Origin: Helicobacteraceae bacterium
GTDB lineage: Bacteria; Campylobacterota; Campylobacteria; Campylobacterales; Sulfurimonadaceae
DNA: 9,074 nucleotides
Assembly: GCA_030596305.1 (NCBI GenBank)
Contig: JAUVKK010000027.1
Span: forward strand, 1-9,074
Direction of reading: 5' to 3'
Position numbers and translations under genes: made by a program. The notes under the pieces were generated by a model. That model saw nothing but the letters and a program-made list of their open reading frames with translations. It had not been told where the DNA came from and did not search any database. This document shows positions 8,100 through 9,074 of this stretch, one piece after another. The first letter of the stretch is position 1. Each line of letters starts with the position of its first letter.

Positions 8100-8230
8100 G
8101 AAAGTTTATAAGATTGTTAAATGCAACTTATCTGCAGGTGCACTTTCTGCTGACAATAATCAACAGTGAAGCGAAGCTTTACATGCTGAGTGATGAGAGA
8201 ACTGAGCGTTAAACGGACCTATCTGTTTAA
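8100..8230. ncRNA. Structured intergenic stretch, candidate small RNA or complex 3' end
   Basis: The 182-bp gap between two convergent genes holds three stem-loops in a row. First, GAAAGT (8100-8105) with ACTTTC (8142-8147), enclosing ATAAG (8108-8112) with CTTAT (8127-8131). Second, CAG-TGAAGC (8164-8172) with GCTTTA (8176-8181) and CTG (8186-8188). Third, the 9-bp repeat at 8209-8230. I do not recognise a known RNA family in it (it does not look like tmRNA, SRP RNA or RNase P RNA), and no clear promoter precedes it. It may only be the 3' untranslated region of the amidase transcript. Confidence 0.25.
8209..8230. terminator. Inverted repeat between convergent genes, possible terminator
   Basis: TTAAACGGA (8209-8217) and TCTGTTTAA (8222-8230) form a 9-bp stem with one wobble pair and loop CCTA. 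On the + strand it is followed by TCTCTTATATAG, a modest T-rich tail that suits the end of the spoT-amidase operon. On the minus strand the tail (CGCTCAG) is not T-rich, so termination for the regulator gene is less clear. Confidence 0.5.
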
Positions 8231-8250
8231 TCTCTTATATAGTGGTGCTT

Positions 8251-8889
8251 TTATTCAAAGAGAACACGGAGTCCTTCAATATTTTTGATCTCGTAACCAT
8301 TGGCACCTTTTTCCAGTAGTCCCAGGACAGAGAACTTTTTAAGCGTACGCGACAGTGTCTCCGGTGTCATATGCAGATCTTCTGCAATTTGATAGTTTTT
8401 AAGCTCATCTAAAATAGCTTCGTTTTCATAGATGTATTTTGCAAGTCTGGCCGTGGTGTCCAAAACGATGTTCAAATCAATCACCTCTTCAAGGTTTTTG
8501 ACTTTTCTGGAAAGTGATTTGATAATCGAGTAGGCAATACCCGGTTTATCCATAAAACGCTCTTTGAAGCGTTTAAAATCGATCATGATCACTGTCCCAT
8601 CTGTTTCAAATGAGGCTGATGCAGGAAAAGGGATCTCTTCGAAGGTAGCCATCTCCGCAACAAGTGTCGGCGCGCGAAAACGGCGCATGATGACCTCGTT
8701 GTTTTTAAGATCAGTTTTATAGATCTTGACAACACCCTCTATCAACAACACCAGCGACTCCGCCTCCTCTTTTTCGTAAAAGAGGATACTCCCTTTTGTG
8801 TAAGAGACTTTTTTGGAGATACTTTCTAGCTCTTTGATCTCTTCGCTGTTGAGACTGTCAAAAAAATAACACTCTTTGAGTTGTAACAT
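8251..8889 (-). CDS. Crp/Fnr-family transcriptional regulator lacking FNR cysteines
   Basis: A dimeric sensor/DNA-binding regulator of 212 residues from the ATG at 8889. The N-terminal half is a cNMP-binding-type beta roll (KGSILFYEKEEAESLVLLIE, then GTVIMIDFKRF), followed by the dimerisation helix (SIIKSLSRKVKNLEEVIDLN) and a C-terminal winged helix. The recognition helix reads TPETLSRTLKKF; the E-x-x-S-R pattern is the FNR type that reads TTGA half-sites, unlike the R-E-x-x-x-R of Crp. Only one cysteine (in LKECYFF) lies in the N-terminus, so an FNR-like oxygen-sensing cluster is unlikely. An NO- or redox-responding role, as in NssR/DNR relatives, is possible but not shown. Start: a frame-compatible TTG at 8904 would add five residues, but its AGGG lies too close, so I chose the ATG. 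A matching palindrome lies upstream. Confidence 0.9.
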   Translation of the reverse strand: MLQLKECYFFDSLNSEEIKELESISKKVSYTKGSILFYEKEEAESLVLLIEGVVKIYKTDLKNNEVIMRRFRAPTLVAEMATFEEIPFPASASFETDGTVIMIDFKRFKERFMDKPGIAYSIIKSLSRKVKNLEEVIDLNIVLDTTARLAKYIYENEAILDELKNYQIAEDLHMTPETLSRTLKKFSVLGLLEKGANGYEIKNIEGLRVLFE

Positions 8890-8904
8890 AGTGGCTCGTT
8901 TCAA

Positions 8905-8922
8905 GACCCTGCAAATAGGGTT
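8905..8922 (-). promoter_or_regulatory. Small hairpin in the leader of the Crp/Fnr gene
   Basis: Read on the minus strand, ACCCT (8921-8917) and AGGGT (8910-8906) pair around loop ATTTGC, extendable by one wobble pair. It lies in the predicted leader of about 45 nt. It ties up the only AGGG near the alternative TTG start, which argues further for the ATG. Confidence 0.35.
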
Positions 8923-8939
8923 CTCGTTAATTTTGAATC

Positions 8940-8948
8940 ATTATAACA
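8940..8948 (-). promoter_or_regulatory. Extended -10 promoter of the Crp/Fnr gene
   Basis: On the minus strand TGT-TATAAT occupies 8948-8940, an extended -10 element predicting a start near 8933. The FNR-like palindrome is then centred about 48-49 bp upstream, near an activator position, although repression or no effect on this gene is also possible. Confidence 0.6.
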
Positions 8949-8973
8949 TGCTTGTATCAAAATTACAGCTCAA

Positions 8974-8989
8974 ATTGACATATGTCAAT
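8974..8989. promoter_or_regulatory. FNR-like operator, perfect 16-bp palindrome
   Basis: ATTGACATATGTCAAT is fully self-complementary, in the TTGAN-N4-NTCAA form of Crp/Fnr boxes (TTGAC-ATAT-GTCAA). It lies in the divergent region between the regulator gene and the gene starting at 9037. The E-x-x-S-R recognition helix of the adjacent regulator is of the type expected to bind TTGA half-sites, so it is the obvious candidate ligand. Confidence 0.75.
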
Positions 8990-9002
8990 ACACTATTTTC
9001 TG

Positions 9003-9016
9003 TATAGATGTACACT
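9003..9016 (+). promoter_or_regulatory. Probable -10 region of the divergent gene
   Basis: Two -10 candidates are visible: TATAGA (9003-9008) and TACACT (9011-9016). With the second, the start falls near 9023 and the palindrome centre near -41.5, the classic class II activation position. With the first it is near -33, which would suit repression. Sequence alone does not decide. Confidence 0.35.
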
Positions 9017-9036
9017 TTGGTATTTAAAGGAATTTT

Positions 9037-9074
9037 ATGAACAATTTACCACAGGATGCGACAAAGATATCTGT
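9037..9074 (+). CDS. 5' end of an unidentified divergent gene
   Basis: ATG at 9037 follows AAAGGAA (9026-9032) at good spacing, and the frame stays open to the window edge, giving MNNLPQDATKIS. That is too short to recognise a family, and no signal peptide is apparent in the visible residues. Its promoter region carries the FNR-like palindrome, so it is probably controlled by the adjacent regulator and may belong to anaerobic, nitrogen-oxide or stress metabolism; this is context only. Confidence 0.65.
   Translation, partial: MNNLPQDATKIS

Noticed and set aside
8121..8153. Plus-strand 10-codon ORF MQLICRCTFC with three cysteines in the amidase-regulator gap
   Set aside because: No Shine-Dalgarno precedes the ATG and it lies within a stem-loop region; a cysteine-rich decapeptide of this length is easily produced by chance.
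8890..8904. TTG start for the Crp/Fnr gene, giving 217 residues
   Set aside because: The only upstream AGGG is two bases from the TTG and tied up in a hairpin; the ATG at 8889 is more likely, although the TTG cannot be excluded.

Overview
This window looks like a chromosomal segment of a free-living, probably marine or sediment, Campylobacterota (Epsilonproteobacteria) such as a Sulfurimonas/Sulfurovum-type organism. The main reason is gene order. pyrH, rpoZ, a bifunctional spoT/rel gene, tyrS, an HP0773-like FMN enzyme (fabX) and an AMIN-domain amidase follow each other as I recall them in Campylobacter jejuni (around Cj1269c-Cj1274c) and Helicobacter pylori (around HP0772-HP0777). The sequence is moderately AT-rich. 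I saw no tRNA, rRNA, CRISPR array, transposase or phage gene.

Layout. (1) 1-873: the 3' part of a siroheme/[4Fe-4S] nitrite (or sulfite) reductase, with an unusual C-terminal extension of about 115 residues. (2) 874-1070: an intergenic region with a hairpin that overlaps a 10-codon minus-strand micro-ORF with a near-perfect Shine-Dalgarno, then a TATAAT promoter preceded by an 11-bp-spaced direct repeat, then a structured pyrH leader. (3) 1071-2009: pyrH and rpoZ, tightly spaced and ending in a short intrinsic terminator. (4) 2010-2184: an extended -10 promoter and a terminator-like leader hairpin just ahead of the (p)ppGpp synthetase/hydrolase gene. (5) 2185-8068: spoT, tyrS, fabX and the amidase gene in one compact run (gaps of 20, -1 and 6 nt), almost certainly one operon. 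(6) 8069-8250: a convergent intergenic region with three successive stem-loops, the last a 9-bp inverted repeat. (7) 8251-8889 (minus): a Crp/Fnr-family regulator without FNR cysteines. (8) 8890-9036: a divergent promoter region with a perfect 16-bp FNR-like palindrome. (9) 9037-9074: the first 12 codons of a divergent gene whose identity cannot be read.

How the genes fit together. The pyrH-to-amidase block is a housekeeping growth cluster: UMP kinase, RNA polymerase omega, the stringent-response enzyme, tyrosyl-tRNA synthetase, unsaturated fatty acid synthesis and septal peptidoglycan hydrolysis. The flanks look like nitrogen/redox accessory functions: assimilatory nitrite reduction on the left, and on the right an FNR-like regulator with its probable operator, shared with a divergent target gene.

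I found no clearly new multi-gene system. The points most worth a second look are small: the minus-strand micro-ORF, the two leader hairpins with a shared loop motif, the nitrite reductase C-terminal extension, the Fe-S cysteine set in the FabX-like enzyme, the structured convergent intergenic region, and the regulator/palindrome pair.
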